Positions 10,641-22,486 are shown, counted from the stretch's first letter. The stretch: DNA of 64,000 nucleotides from Areca catechu (GCA_021397845.1 CM038050.1:147001980-147065979); one strand, 5' to 3'. Notes: generated by a model from the sequence alone, not told the origin. Numbers and translations are program-made.

Positions 10641-11881
10641 GACTTCCTACTCAGTGCATCTACTACAACATTTTCCTTACCTGGATGGTTGTTGATAGTC
10701 AGATCATAATCCTTTACTAGCTCTAACCATCTTCTCTGTCTTAAGTTCAACTCCTTCTGAGTCAAAATATATTTTAAACTTTTATGATTTGTAAAGATTT
10801 CACAATGACTACCATACAGGTAATGCCTCCATATTTTTAAGGCAAAAGCTACGGCTGCTAACTCCTGGTCATGAGTAAGATAATTTGACTCATATGATTT
10901 CAGCTATCTAGAAGCATAGGCTATTACCTTTCTATTTTGCATTAGGACACAACCAAGACCCTTTCGAGATGCATCACTGTATATGCTGAAATCCCTGTCT
11001 TTGCAGGAACAGTCAACACTGGAGCAGTGACTAATCGTTTCTTCAATTCTTGAAAACTCTGCTCACATTCATCTATCCATTCAAATTTTGTTTATTTCTG
11101 GATCAGGCGAGTTAAATGTATAGCAATAAGAGAAAATCCTTCAACAAACCTTCGATAATATCCAGCCATTCCTAGGAAACTATGAACTTCGGACACGTTA
11201 GTGGGTCTCTCCCAATCTACCACTACTTCCACTTTCTTTGGATCCACAGAAACACCATCCTTAGAAATAACATGGCCAAGGAAAGAAATTCTGTCCAACC
11301 AAAAGTCACACTTTTTTAGCTTGGCATACAATTTCTCATCCTTGAGTATTTGCAATACTATTCTTAAGTATTCCTCATGTGCCTGTAGACTCCTTGAATA
11401 ATTAGTATGTCATCAATAAATACTACTACAAATTGATCCATATATGGTCTAAACACTCGGTTCATGAGATCCATGAAAACTGCGGGTGCATTTGTCAGAC
11501 CAAAAGGTAGAACCAAAAATTCATAGTGTCCATATCTGGTTCTAAAAGCTATCTTTGGCACATCCTCTGCCTTTATCTTTAATTGATGATATCCCGACTG
11601 AAGATCAATCTTTGAAAATACATGTGCTCCCTGAAGTTGATCGAATAAATCATCAATCCTCGGTAAAGGATATTTTTCCTTATTGTTACCTTGTTCAACT
11701 CCTGATAGTCAATGCAGAGCCGAAAACTTCCATTCTTCTTCTTTACGAATAGGACCGGAGCATCCCAGGGAGACACACTAGGTTTGATAAATCCTTTATC
11801 CAATAATTCTTGCAATTTCTCCTTAAGCTCTTTTAATTCTGCCGGAGCCATTCTGTAGGAAGCTTTGGAGATGGCACCCAT
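10641..11881 (-). pseudogene. Gypsy reverse transcriptase and RNase H
   Basis: Starts with [22 protein letters not shown], then [20 protein letters not shown], the RT fingers block. Palm motifs [23 protein letters not shown] and FIDDILI (usually YIDDILI or YSDDILV) follow at about 11364-11561, then [15 protein letters not shown] and [18 protein letters not shown]. RNase H is largely unreadable through 10766-11090, ending with [16 protein letters not shown] and DALSRK at about 10642. At least three frame breaks. Continuous downstream with integrase. Confidence 0.9.
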
Positions 11882-12001
11882 ACTTGGTATAGGATCAATA
11901 GAGAACTCAATCTATCTATCAGGAGGTAATCCTGGCAGATCATCGGGAAAGATCTCTGGAAATTCTTTCACAATGGGTATGTCTTCCAACCTAAGCTCCT
12001 G

Positions 12002-12607
12002 TTATCGAGTATCTATCACCGCTGCCAGAAATCCTTCACAACCTTTCTTGAGAAGTCGCTTGGCAATAAAAGCCGAAATTACCCTCCTCATAAGGGTTAG
12101 CTTGTTACACTCAAAGTGAAACTCTGGCTGATCAGGAATCTGAATTCTCATAGTCTTCTCAAAATAATTGATGGAAGCATGATATGCTACTAACCAATCC
12201 ATTCCAAGGATCACATCGAAATCTTTCATATCCAAAACTATCAAATATACTTTCATCTTTCTACCTTCTATATCCAAATTACAATCCTTGCATATTCGAT
12301 TAACCATAATAGCATCCCCACTTGGAATAGAAATACAAAGTTCATTTTCTAAAGGTGTCGAAATCAACTCATTGCTTTCCCTAATTAGTCTAGTTGATAT
12401 AAAAGAGTGAGTGGCACCAGCATCAAATAGGACATAAACATTGCTAGAAAATAATCCGATCATACCTGTCACTACTAAATTTGATGCATTGGCATCCTGC
12501 TGGGTGAGTGCATATACCCGTCCCTGAGTTACTGATTTATGCTGTCCTTCTAGTTGCTGTCTTCCATGAGGTGCTTGGTGCTGTGACCCCTGACCATAGG
12601 GACACAC
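12002..12607 (-). pseudogene. Gypsy retropepsin-like protease
   Basis: A 201-codon open frame with VTGMIGLFSSNVYVLFDAGATHSFIS. The catalytic triplet is normally DSG or DTG and here reads DAG, so the fold is recognisable but the active site is altered. The downstream VILGMDWL is the conserved second block of plant gypsy proteases. It lies between gag knuckles and RT as expected. Confidence 0.85.
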
Positions 12608-13806
12608 AACTGCCTTATGACCCGGTTTGCCATAGTTATGGCACTTCCACTCATCTGGCCATGTACAATTCTGCTTATAGTGAGGACCACCACACTTATA
12701 ACACTTGGCATCACTCTTTTGTTGAATCTTGTCATTTGGAGTAGCATTGTCAAGCTTCCATGTTTTTGCACTGGTATCTTTATAGGGTTAGCCTTGATAC
12801 CTTCATGTTTCGGATCTCTTCTTCAAACGCCTTTTCTCTTTCAGCTTGAGCCACATCCAATCCCCTTTCTATGATTAGTGCCTTGTTGACGACCTCCTTA
12901 TAGGTTGGTAGCTTGAAGGTAGTCACCTAATGCTGAATATGACCTTTAAGTCCATTTTCAAATTTCCTGGCCCGGATCCCTTCATCTGCTAACAGTGATG
13001 GAGCATATCTCGACAATTTTTCAAACTTTGCAGCATACTGAGAAATGGTTAAGCTACCCTTCTCCAAGTGATCAAATTCTTGAAATTTTGTACCCGAATA
13101 CTTTGAGGAAATTACCTCTCATAGAAAACCTTTCTGAAATCTGCTCAGGTAAAAGGTGCATCGTTTGGTCCTTGCTTCCCAAGCTCCAACTCCTACCAAG
13201 CAGCTGCCTCATCTTGCAACAAAAATGTAGCAAAAGTAACCTTCTCCCCTTCCGGACACCGCAAGGCTTGGAATACCTTTTCCACAGCCTTTACCAACCC
13301 TATGCCTCCATGGGATCAGATGTTCCCTTGAATACCGGTGGTGCATACTTCTTGAAATCTATCAAAGTAATTGGTCGTTCTTGTGGAATCCTAACTTCTG
13401 GCTATTGCTGCTGTAATAATAGCTACTGTATGAACTGTTGCTATTGCTGTTATGCTTCCATTAATCTTAGTGTATCAACTCTTGCAGTAGCTTGTTGCTG
13501 CACTAAGTATTGCACTAGCTGAGAAAGACCCACCTGGTCCCTAGGCTAAACTCCAGATCCTCCCGGTGTTTCCGTTTCTGCAGTCCCAGTCTCCAGAGTG
13601 TTGTCCAAAGGATTGAGCATCGGTTCCTGTGGATGCTCCTCATCATCAGTGTTGTCCATGGGATTGGACGTTGGTTCCTGTGGATGTTCCTCATCACCAG
13701 ATAAGATCCCAGTATCCTCATGCTGCTCTATAGGATCCCAAGCATTTGATCCATCCGCAAATCTTGTGGACTTTCTAGCACGTCCACGCCCACTACCACG
13801 TGCCAT
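12600..13806 (-). pseudogene. Gypsy gag (capsid and zinc knuckles)
   Basis: Starts at an ATG at 13806 (MARGSGRGRARKSTRFADG), 130 bp inside the primer site, which supports it as the real start. The N-terminal part has a duplicated EEHPQEP motif. After a stop near 13546 the reading continues in pieces with capsid-type motifs such as YAPPVFKGTSDPMEA and EKVTFATFLLQDEA. Two knuckles lie at about 12600-12700: CYKCGGPHYKQNC is intact, but the second has Tyr for Cys in CHNYGKPGHKAVVC. Multiple stops. Confidence 0.82.
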
Positions 13807-13935
13807 GGAAAACCTACACTAATCATTGTTAGTATACAACTAACAGTTAGATGATCAAAAACATATCACATCATCTACCCCACCTATGAATCAACCCACA
13901 CTCTCTCGATGAGTTTATACCCTAAGATCCTAGAA

Positions 13936-13955
13936 CCTGGCTTGCTTTGATACCA
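13936..13955 (-). other. Primer binding site, tRNA-iMet type (gypsy)
   Basis: The minus strand reads TGGTATCAAAGCAAGCCAGG, complementary in style to the initiator Met tRNA, and lies 3 bp from the LTR terminus at 13959. Confidence 0.82.
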
Positions 13956-13958
13956 CTC

Positions 13959-15684
13959 TGTCATGCCCTGAATCCAGCACCGGAATTGGCTATGCGATCG
14001 ACCGCACAAATCCTAGATTTTATCCTAGAGATCATGCAAGGCCTAGGTATATAAGAATCAAACACATCAAATTAAAACTAAAAAACAATTGAGTAACAAT
14101 TAAACAATCCATTTATTAAGTCAATATCATTAATTGGTCTACTGATTTACAACAAGCATCATTAACTAAAACTAAAACTAACTAACTAACTAACTCAATA
14201 TTTATGAAGCTCCGTCTCACGCCCAGCCCAATCCTCGCTATGTATCCTGAGTCTCTGGAAAGAAACAAAAAGTAAGGAGTGAGCTATACAGCCTAGTAAG
14301 GTTTCCGTGATCACACTAGTAATATTACAATACTAGAATTAGAAAGAACATATTAGCATACCATATCATGTAATCAAATAGCTCAAATATCATGTACAAC
14401 AAAATCTTAATATCATTATGTTTTTCTTTTGAATTTTCATTAATCAATCTTTAGCTTTAGGGTTCTGGACTAGCCACGGTCATGCGTCAGCCCACGACTG
14501 GCAATCTCATTATCACACTTCAGCCTGTGACTGGCAATCTCATTGTCACACTTCAGCCTGTGACTGTCAATCTCATAATCGACTATGTACAAACTGCCCA
14601 TGGCCAGGCCCACGTACTAAGCCCGCTCTGGCTATGTAACCACGATCCCGTGGCATGGCTAGTCCAAATACCGTTAACACTTTATCTTTTCACATCATCT
14701 TGTCAAAACATGTCATTTTCCAACAACCGATATCACGGTCTAACCTATTTAAAAGGTCACTTGATAAACATGGTATATTAAATAAAATACAAATAACAAT
14801 GACACCAAACTCATTCTGTATCTTGGAAAAATCAAATCATGCTATCCAAAAACAACCATGCATGTAAGTATATATATATATGCTCGGATCAAATCAGGCA
14901 ACATAAAATAATATATAGAACTGGTGATCATGTCTAGAATCCTTACCTCTCAAAATCAACTATCTACAACTGAACTAGTCTGTACCCGAAATCTGCGCGA
15001 CGCCTTCCTACTCAGGAGACTGATTCCCTACATTAATAAATAATTTAATTAAAGATCTGAATTCCTAATTTTTTCATGAATCTCAAGAAAAATCCCTTGA
15101 TTCTCTCTCTTCTTTTCTTCTCTCCCGAACTTATTCCCGCGGCCTTCCTCGGATCAACTGAGTCGGCCTTCCCATGGCTGCTGGTGGCCAAGAAAGTGGC
15201 CTCCGGGAAGACGAACTCGACAGACGGGGCAGATGGTGGCGGCACTATCGGCGATCCACAATTCCAAACCCAAACCGAAACAAAAAAAAATTGAATTCAA
15301 CCCTTTTTTTTATCATAAAAGAAACCTTACCTGGCTTCACTGGTCTTTTGGATGCTTGCCGGAGAGGAGGATGGTGCGGGAAGACTCGATAGGCTTATTT
15401 CGACGATGGTAGAGGGAATTTAAATAAACTCCCGATGGTTCCCTCGCCGTTTGGAAGACAAACACTATCCCATCGATGTCCCAATCCCCATCGCCGATCA
15501 CCTCCCACTCCCCTTACAACTCTTCAACCAAGACCCCCAATGAAATCTCCGGCCGGCTAAGGAAGAAGAAGCCTCCCCTGCTTCGAACTCTGCCACCGCT
15601 CATCCTCGTCCCATTTTTTTTTTCATTGGTTTGGGTTGAAGTCGGCTGGGCCTGCCGACTTCAGCCCAAGCCCAAAATATTACA
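13959..15684 (-). repeat. 5' LTR of the gypsy element
   Basis: Plus-strand start TGTCATGCCCTGAATCC, next to the primer site, is a common terminus of plant chromovirus LTRs. The other border is placed at TATTACA (15684) because LTRs of this kind usually end so. The partner LTR is outside the window, so the right border is inferred. Contains GTGAGCTATACAGCC-type text often seen in these LTRs and a 33-bp triplicate. Confidence 0.65.
14488..14585. repeat. 33-bp tandem repeat, three copies, in gypsy LTR
   Basis: Units beginning CAGCC(T/C) at 14488, 14521 and 14554 share GACTGGCAATCTCAT. The third is slightly diverged. Confidence 0.85.
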
Positions 15685-16019
15685 AGAAGCCCCAAGTCAT
15701 TATACTCACAACAATCCCTAACCAAATGGACCTTGGAGTAAACTTGGCAAATACATGAGCCATGCTGGGTTTGGGTCAGATTTAATCCCAGATACCATGA
15801 TAGATGATTAGGCTTGGATCTGGCTCGATATGGCTTTTGGGCCTATTTTCCATATATGATCTCTCCACTTATCAAGCTTTGGGCTCTTGGGCTTTTTGGT
15901 TTTTTATTTAAACATGCAATAACCCAGCACCAACTAGTTGACTGGCCAACCAAGTCAGTAGGATGGTTTAGTGCACAACGCGAACCCTCATCCTGGGAAC
16001 TGCAAGCCACACTAAGAAA
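15685..16019. other. Unassigned spacer
   Basis: No coding potential or recognised repeat. It lies between the gypsy LTR end and the Tat gag remnant. Confidence 0.5.
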
Positions 16020-17250
16020 ATGACCACCTTAGTGCTCATTCTGAGATGGGCTCTAGCCTAAATGGCTGTTCATCCTCCCAACCAAAGAATCTCTCCAAGA
16101 GAGAGGCTAATCTCGATTGAAAGATCGAGGCGATGAATAATAAGATTGAAGCCTTAAGAGGGATGAATGCCAATTCCGAGGCTGATCTAGAGATGATGAC
16201 CAACAACCCCCTCTCCCTCTCCAAGGAGATCAAGGCGAAATTATTGCCAAGAAGGTTCAAGATACCTTAGTTCGAGACATACGATAGTACCTCAAATTTG
16301 ATGGATCACCTTTAGAGTTTTAAGACTTTACTGATATTGCAAGGGGCAATTGATATAGTTTTATGCTGAGCTTTTTCGATAATGCTGAGAGCTATTTATT
16401 TCTAGCATTCCACCCTCCATCTTGGATCAATCCACTTTTTTAATTAGATTAACCGGTAGTTCGTGGCTCATTTCACCAGCAATTGAGGCAAAAGGACAAT
16501 ATGTTTATTCTTCATAATGCATCGAAGATGAGTCCTTCAAAATCTTCATCAATTGCTTTATTATTAAGATATTAGAGGTCCATGACCTAGACCAAAAGGT
16601 CATGATGACCACGACGAAAAATGGGCTAAGGCCCTCCCATTTCTATGTCTAGTTGGAAAAGAAATAATCCAAGGATTTAGCTAATCTGTTGTTCCTAGCA
16701 AACAAATATATCAAGGCCAAAGAGCCATGATAGCTCCAAGAGAGATAGCTAGGGTCAAGAACAGCAAAAGGAAGAGCCAAGAAGGAAAAAAAGTGCACAG
16801 GAGGAAGTCAAGGCATGGATAAGGGAGTTCCAAGTGCTCGAGAAGCCCACCTTGTAAGTTTGATAGATACATTCCTGCCAATGCCTTGAGAGTACAATTT
16901 TTGATGAAGATAGAGAACCGACCTACAATGAGGTAAGAAGATGAAATCTTTTGCTCATGGTAGAAACTTGAGGAAGTGCTACTGGTTTTACAAGGACCAC
17001 AAATATGATACTAAAGAATAATAAAGCTGAGGGATGAAATTAATGCTCTCATTCCATAAGGGCACCTTAGTTAATATGTGGATAACTAGTGGAGAGCAGA
17101 TGCTAGTTAGGATAGGCCCCACCTTGAGAGGTAAGAAGATAATCAACCTACTACAGAGGTAATCAACATAATCTCCGATTGTCCGGTAGCTAGGGGATTT
17201 AGTTGGATATGTATCAAGATCACCGGAAAGATGCCTTCCATTCTTTAAAA
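16020..17250 (+). pseudogene. Decayed Tat-type gypsy gag
   Basis: Read through several frames, the plus strand gives FKIP.FETYDSTSNLMDHL.SFKTLLILQGA (the Tat gag block usually seen as F..P.LE.YDGT.DP.DHL..FK), then VAHFTSN.RQKDN, ILEVHDLDQKVMMTT and LLFLANKYIKAKE. Near 16970 is CYWFYKDHKYDTKE, a worn version of the CRFHxDHGHDTEDC knuckle, followed by EVINIISDCPVARGF, the end of gag. No pol follows. The same domain is present in better shape on the minus strand at 61.6-62.7 kb. No LTR could be assigned to this fragment. Confidence 0.7.
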
Positions 17251-17639
17251 TTCTTAAAATGTAAGAAGCTTCTAACAGACCAAGGAATGTCAAATAAGAT
17301 TCTATCAATTCAAGCAGTACCTTGGTCCACCGCTCCTTCCTAAACCAAAGGTAGCGGTTAAATTGTATCTTCACCTAACAGTCTCATCTATGAAAACTAG
17401 CTGAGTTCTCATCAAAGAAGAATAAAAAATTCAGAGATCGATATATCATGTAAGGGACTAAAGCATGTCTAAAAAGATTAAGGAAGGAATAATCGTTTCA
17501 ATAAGGATGGCAAAATGGTGAGGAGTGTCAGAATGAAGAAGCCGAGAAGGAAATTGAGGATTAAGAAGCTTAGAATAAAATTGAAAATGAAGGTAATTAG
17601 ATATATTGGTAAGTATTTGTTTACTATTTTTCTTAGTTT

Positions 17640-18190
17640 ATATATTTTTCTAGAATTTTATAAGTATTTGAAATGCTATTGATGAATTTTGTTTATCAAA
17701 ATAGGACATGTGAAAAAAAAACTATAGGGCCAATCTTCTGCAAAGAAATACATGCACAAGAACTTAAAGTGCGATTCATCATATTCAATGATAAGGGCCA
17801 ACCTAACACGGTGACAAAATCTATGAAGGTTTCAATAGATTCTTGGGAACAATGGCTTGAAATTCAAATTTTGTTCCCTTACTTTACTCGACATGGCATA
17901 TAGTTCCAAGAAAGAACAAAGTTGACGTGTAGAAACATGTATTTTTTCATCTAGATTTTTGATAAAAAATTATTAATCTATTAATGTTGTTGGCTAATAA
18001 GTTTGCAAACTATTGTATATATATATATATATATATTATTTCTGATGAATGCAAAAAATGGGTTCTACGAGAATTTGCAAGTCCCTGAATGGGTTACAAG
18101 TATAAATTGAAGAAGTTCTTGTCTACAAGAAGTGAAACTAACTAAGAAGCCGAATAAACACCGGATTCACATTTTGAAGCACTTCTTAAT
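17640..18190 (+). pseudogene. CACTA (En/Spm) Transposase_24-type fragment
   Basis: The open stretch at 17673-17903 contains GPIFCKEIHAQELKVRFIIF, then DKGQPNTVTKSMKVS. This matches the general shape of plant En/Spm Transposase_24 proteins (RGPTxCxxIHAR..., D.xGQPIGP...). A frameshift then gives ILGNNGLKFKF, resembling the FLGTxARN.. block. After a (TA)n tract at 18018-18036, KKWVLREF...YKYKLKKFLSTRSETN resembles the later W..YKS.LKK block. Assignment rests on motif resemblance alone. No CACTA terminal repeats were seen. Confidence 0.5.
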
Positions 18191-20040
18191 TGTTGAAAAT
18201 TAAAAAAATATAAAACTAAAACTAATTCTTACAAAACGATTCTAATGACTCTAAAGTAGTGGCTATTAAAATAACTTGTTTAACATGATCTCTTTGTTTT
18301 ATTCACCGTCTACTATTTTGTTTCAAAGTATTTGTTGTCACAGAAAACTAATGAGATAGATAAAGCAAACCAGGAAAGTAAGGGTACATACATAGTCCTG
18401 ACCCTAAGAGTAGGACTGGAACTGGAGCAGACCGGACTAGATCATTGTTGGAGCAAATCCGCTCCACGGAATGTCCAGGATCCTCCTTGATGCCACCATG
18501 GTGCAAAAGGAACAATCACCAGGAAAAAGATGGGGCGCGCCATCCGCTCCCATCGCGAAGGCGAGCCCCCATGGGGCTCCACACACGAGAAAGAACCAGG
18601 AGAAGTAAAGAGAGGCTAGGGTTTTCTTAGAGGAGAAAATGGATCGCATCTACTCTTTTTCTTATTTTCCGACGTTCCCGTCGTTCTTTATATATAAAAC
18701 AAAGATAACTCTAGGTCACAACCGACCTAGCCCTAAAAAACTCCCACTTCTGAGTCACTCAAGAAAATCCAAACCCGAGCCCATGTACACCCATGTCTCA
18801 CTGGTTCTCTCAACCTCAGACTCAGAGTATCCCTGGAACACCTCCAGGAAATCCCTGGAATACATCCAGGACCCGCTTGGGACAAGCCCGCAAGTCCCAG
18901 GGATCGCCTCCAGCATCCCTGCCATGGTTTCCCAAGTCTCTCCAAAGCTTGGGAGCACCACGCAAATCCCTACAATCTCCACCTTGGTGCCCTCAAGCTT
19001 TGGCAAACCTGGCAATGTCCTCTATGCACAACCTCACTGTAACTGCATGTCTTGACAGCTTGTACGGATATCCTCGCCTTTGCCAACACTCTTCAGCTAC
19101 TAAATTCACCTAGAGGCCTTTAAGATGACCGCCTCCATAGCTGAAAACTATCGCTTGTATCCTGGCACCACCGATTGTAGCATTCCTTCTGCATGTCAGC
19201 TGCATCAGTCTGTTCTTGGACTTCCCTAGAGAGAACCAAGCAAACCTGAACTGGCACCCGCTGTAACTGGAGCTCTACCTGACACCATCATCTCGGAGCC
19301 ACGCCAATCTCCGCACACTCTGCTCCACTTAGCTAAGTGCACCTCTGGCGCTCATGCTAGGATATGGTCCTCCCTGCACCTCTCGCTCTGAACTCGTGTC
19401 AAAACTTGCTCCACCCGTGAAGCCACCTGTCACCGGTGCTCCACCTGAAACTGAAGTCCCACTGATGGAACAGAAAGAAATCCTGAGGCCAGCAACTCAA
19501 CGTTGCCTTGCTGAGCCTGCACCTGAATCTCGTACCCAGTCACTGCCTCCTCGAACCCTCCGCATCATCGCGGACCCCTCCGAGACCGTTTCGGATACTC
19601 TACATCCTCGCAGGAACCTCCGAAATCCAGGAGCTCATCCCAACTCCTCTAACCCAGCGACTGAATCTAGCAACCATCTCCAACGGCTGCTCCATCATGT
19701 CCCAGCTCGTCTCCCGGCTGCATGATGTCCCTGGCACTCCCTAAGACCTATCCCCTATCTCCCTGAGCTGCCAGCCCCATCAGCTCCAATCTTTGTCAAA
19801 TCTCCTCAGCACAGAACCTAAAGCTCTGCACCACCGTCGCGAACTCCTGCACCACAGGATCCATCATCCTCGACGAGATCCACACAACCAGTAGACCTCC
19901 ACACTGCTCCCAACACCACGAACCTCTATCCGCCTGGGAGAGCCGAAGATGGAACCAACATGCTTAAGCTACCCGCACACACGGCCGCTGCACCACGATC
20001 TCCATATACCCTACGATCTGACTCCATCATTCGATCCAAC
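18191..20040. other. Unclassified GC-rich, proline/serine-coding-like stretch
   Basis: Base composition rises sharply at about 18430. Several short plus-strand frames are open, but none has a recognised domain and none exceeds about 140 codons. A small internal repeat of CCCTGGAAYACMTCCAGG occurs near 18830-18870. A TATA-like TTTATATATAAAAC lies at 18690. AACTCCCACTT at 18738 resembles the complement of a copia purine tract. Possibly an old LTR element, but no repeat pair was found. Confidence 0.35.
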
Positions 20041-20400
20041 CTAGCTCAACATGAAGAGCTCGAAAAATGGACTCCAACGGCGTAGACGTGGCTCAAATCG
20101 GAGTTCAATTGAGCCCAAAATCATCGAAAATCCAATCAGCATGAATTTCAAAGCAGAGACTATTTGATACTTTGATTGGTCGGTCCACAGTGAACCAAAC
20201 CAATGGTTCACGCATGCAAGCCCGGTCTACCGACTGCCATGGCTGTCGGTCCACGGCAGGGAACCATGGACCGTAGCCTCTCCCGGCCACCGCCGTCGCT
20301 TCCCGGCCGCCGCGCTCGACTTCGGCGACCGCCCACGGCCTTGCCGCGACTTCGGCGACCACCCGCACGGCTGTGACGCGCCTCCGGCAACTACCAATTT
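20041..20400. repeat. Segment related to the Athila-like LTR at 48.5 kb
   Basis: About 20065-20160 (CTCAAATCGGAGTTCAATTG, then TTTCAAAGCAGAGAC) follows the same order as 48635-48720 (CCAAATCGGAGTTCGAACGG, TTTCAAAGCAGCAC). The next 100 bp share the GGTCCAC(A/G) theme seen at 48775-48840. It looks like a partial, diverged LTR of a related family. Confidence 0.5.
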
Positions 20401-20449
20401 GTTGTTACGGCAGCTATGATCTCAACAAATATTATATATATATATATCT

Positions 20450-20650
20450 CAAGAAGAATAGATAACGGAAGCAATCACACATCACAAATAAGCATAAATA
20501 GAAGAATACGGAAAATTTACATGGTTCAGAGGTAAACCTCCTACATCCACGGGGAGAGCACTGAATAAAATCACTATGTAGAGAAATACAATGGAGAACC
20601 GACCTTACACCATTCTGGTCGATCTCAGAGAAAATCCTAGGATTCCAGGT
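20450..20650. repeat. LTR-like R/U5 signature fragment
   Basis: Contains ACATGGTTCAGAGGTAAACC followed by CTACATCCACGGGGAGA. This arrangement is common near LTR ends of plant copia elements, and a similar one (GTAGTTCAGAGTAATTC, CTACGTCCA) occurs in the SIRE-like LTR at 33.76 kb. No boundary could be set. Confidence 0.35.
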
Positions 20651-22066
20651 TTCTCTTCTTGCACTCTAGTTCACGACGAGCGCCCCTCTCCGCACAGCAT
20701 ACATTATACAAAAAAAAAATAATTGCGGGACAAAGAAAGGGAAACCCTCTATGCGGAAACAGAAACCGCGTGAGGGGGACTTCCGTCACCGCACCGGATA
20801 TGGAGAGAGAGGATCCCATTTTGACCGGGTCAAAACGTTCTCCCCAATTTTCATGGTGACAGGCCACATCCCTATTTGAACCTGGCCTGAAAAAAATTTC
20901 AGGTTTCGGGCCGGCCTTGGACTCGAAATATTTTGAAAAAAACTAGGTCCGAGCCCAACTTGAAATATTTTGAAAAAATCAAGCCTAATTAAGCTGGCCT
21001 GAATCAAAGTATGAACGATTGAAAACAAAAATTTTTAAAAAAGGAATCGTTGGCTGGAGATGGATAGGGCCGGACAACTGGACGACAAACTAGAAGGAGG
21101 GGAGATAAAATGGAGAAGAAGGTTGGTGCGGAGGTGGGGGTTGGCGTGATTGAAGCTAGGGGGCTAGGGAAAGCTATAAGAACTTTTTTTTTTAGATCTA
21201 TGGATGGGAAGGAAAGTACCTGAGATAGATCATAAGCCAATGATGATGGGGAGGAAGACAATAGCAGCGATCGACGTGAGATGGTGATGAGGAACAATGG
21301 GAAGGAAGATGATGGTAGAGACCGGTAGATGGAAAACAAAATCAGTTGATTAAGACTCCTCACTATGGAAAAAATATAGAATAAACCAGGAAAACATAAG
21401 AAAAATTAGAAGTTAAAATCTTTTATAACATAGAGAATTTTTGTTTTTGAGATCTATTGGTCAGAAGGAAAGTACCTGAGGGAGATCAGAGGCTGCCGTC
21501 GGCGATGATGGAGAGGGAAACGATGGTAGAGATCGGTGGGAGGTGGTGGTGAGGAACGTTGGGGAGGAAGATGATGATAGACCGGTGGGAGGTGGTGGCG
21601 AGGAGAGAAGGAAAAATTTTGGCATTTCTCTTGATGCTGGTGCTGGTGAGGATGGGGATGAAGGTGGTGGTGGAGATCTGTGGGAGGTGGTAGGGAGAAG
21701 GGAGCGGAAGAGATGGGCATCGCTCAGGATTCGAGAAAGTTCGAGATGTCTTCGAAGTTAAATATTCTTAGACTCGGGCAGGTTCAGATCGAGCCACTTT
21801 CTGGGCTAGGTTAGGACCAGGCTAGGCCGGGTCAAAGAGATGCCTGAGCTCGATTCGAAAATTGAATGGATTATATTATTATACCCGGAGCCTCGCCCGA
21901 TCTACTTCGGACCTGGCCCGAAGCCCAACCCAACCCCATCTAAGAGTTTTCCAAGAATTTACAAGAAGTTAATAGATTCATTTTGTTACTATCTTTTATT
22001 TTTATTTTTTAGCTATCTTTGCACTTGCGATCTGAGTTTTTCAAGCTATAGCCGTTCTATATAAAG

Positions 22067-22068
<2 letters not shown>
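20651..22068. other. Non-coding repeat-like stretch, no gene
   Basis: Two segments (20875-21005 and 21770-21935) are rich in GGCC/GGCCTG words of the kind found in small plant transposon termini, but they do not form matching inverted ends. Between them is a purine-rich region with an imperfect internal duplication (21184-21620). Short ORFs here are by-products of low complexity. Confidence 0.4.
21184..21620. repeat. Imperfect direct duplication, purine-rich
   Basis: AGATCTATGGATGGGAAGGAAAG at 21193 and AGATCTATTGGTCAGAAGGAAAG at 21450 both continue into AGTACCTGAG and GATGATGG-type text. The copies are diverged and spaced about 256 bp. Confidence 0.6.

Positions 22069-22128
<60 letters not shown>
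22069..22128. repeat. (TA)n microsatellite, about 60 bp
   Basis: Uninterrupted TA dinucleotides. Shorter TA tracts occur at 14870, 18018 and 20434. Confidence 0.97.
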
Positions 22129-22132
<4 letters not shown>

Positions 22133-22231
22133 CCTATCAATTAGATTCCTACCAGCGTCTGACCTAAAAAGATATTATTCTGATGCATAGACGGCTACAA
22201 ATTGCTTAAGGAGATGTGTCAAGTCTGTAGG

Positions 22232-22486
22232 TAGGGCTGGAAATGGGCCGGCCCAAAGTTCATTGGGCTGGCCCAAAGACTATATTTTAAAAATTTTTAA
22301 ACCGAATCCGGGCATTTCTTTGATTCAAAAATTAAATAGGCTCTATTTTACAGCCTGAAGACTAGTCCGATATATTTAAAATTTGGTCCGAAGTCTGAAC
22401 CAATTTCAAACCGGCCTGAAGTTTATTAAGCTGGTCCAGCCCAGTTCTAGACAATGGGCTTTTTGGTTGGCTCATTTGCAGCCCTA
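22232..22486. mobile_element. hAT-type MITE, complete, with 8-bp TSD
   Basis: 255 bp with terminal inverted repeats: left end TAGGGCTGGAAATGGGCC, right end (reverse complement) TAGGGCTGCAAATGAGCC. Both flanks carry the same 8 bases TCTGTAGG (22224-22231 and 22487-22494), and an 8-bp target duplication is the hAT hallmark. The interior is non-coding and rich in GGCC words. It has no transposase and would be mobilised in trans. Confidence 0.9.

Larger units (their letters stand above)
9731..15684 (-). mobile_element. Ty3/gypsy element (chromovirus/Tekay-like), interrupted by the copia element
   Basis: On the minus strand from 15684: LTR, tRNA-iMet primer site, gag with zinc knuckles, protease, RT, RNase H, integrase. 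This RT-before-integrase order is gypsy. Motifs match the Del/Tekay group in style ([16 protein letters not shown] [13 protein letters not shown] integrase zinc region), but a chromodomain cannot be checked because the element is cut at 9731 by the copia insertion. The 3' part and 3' LTR must lie left of the window. All domains have frameshifts and stops. Confidence 0.9.

Noticed and set aside
15045..15392. Short ORFs at 15.05-15.4 kb
   Set aside because: They lie within the inferred gypsy LTR and have no domain or conserved partner.
18639..19113. Proline/serine-rich ORFs of 106-138 codons
   Set aside because: Compositional by-products of a GC-rich stretch with small repeats; frames on both strands are similarly open.
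20870..21935. A larger hAT-like transposon bounded by GGCC-rich arms
   Set aside because: The arms could not be matched as inverted termini by eye and no target duplication was found; kept only as a low-interest note.
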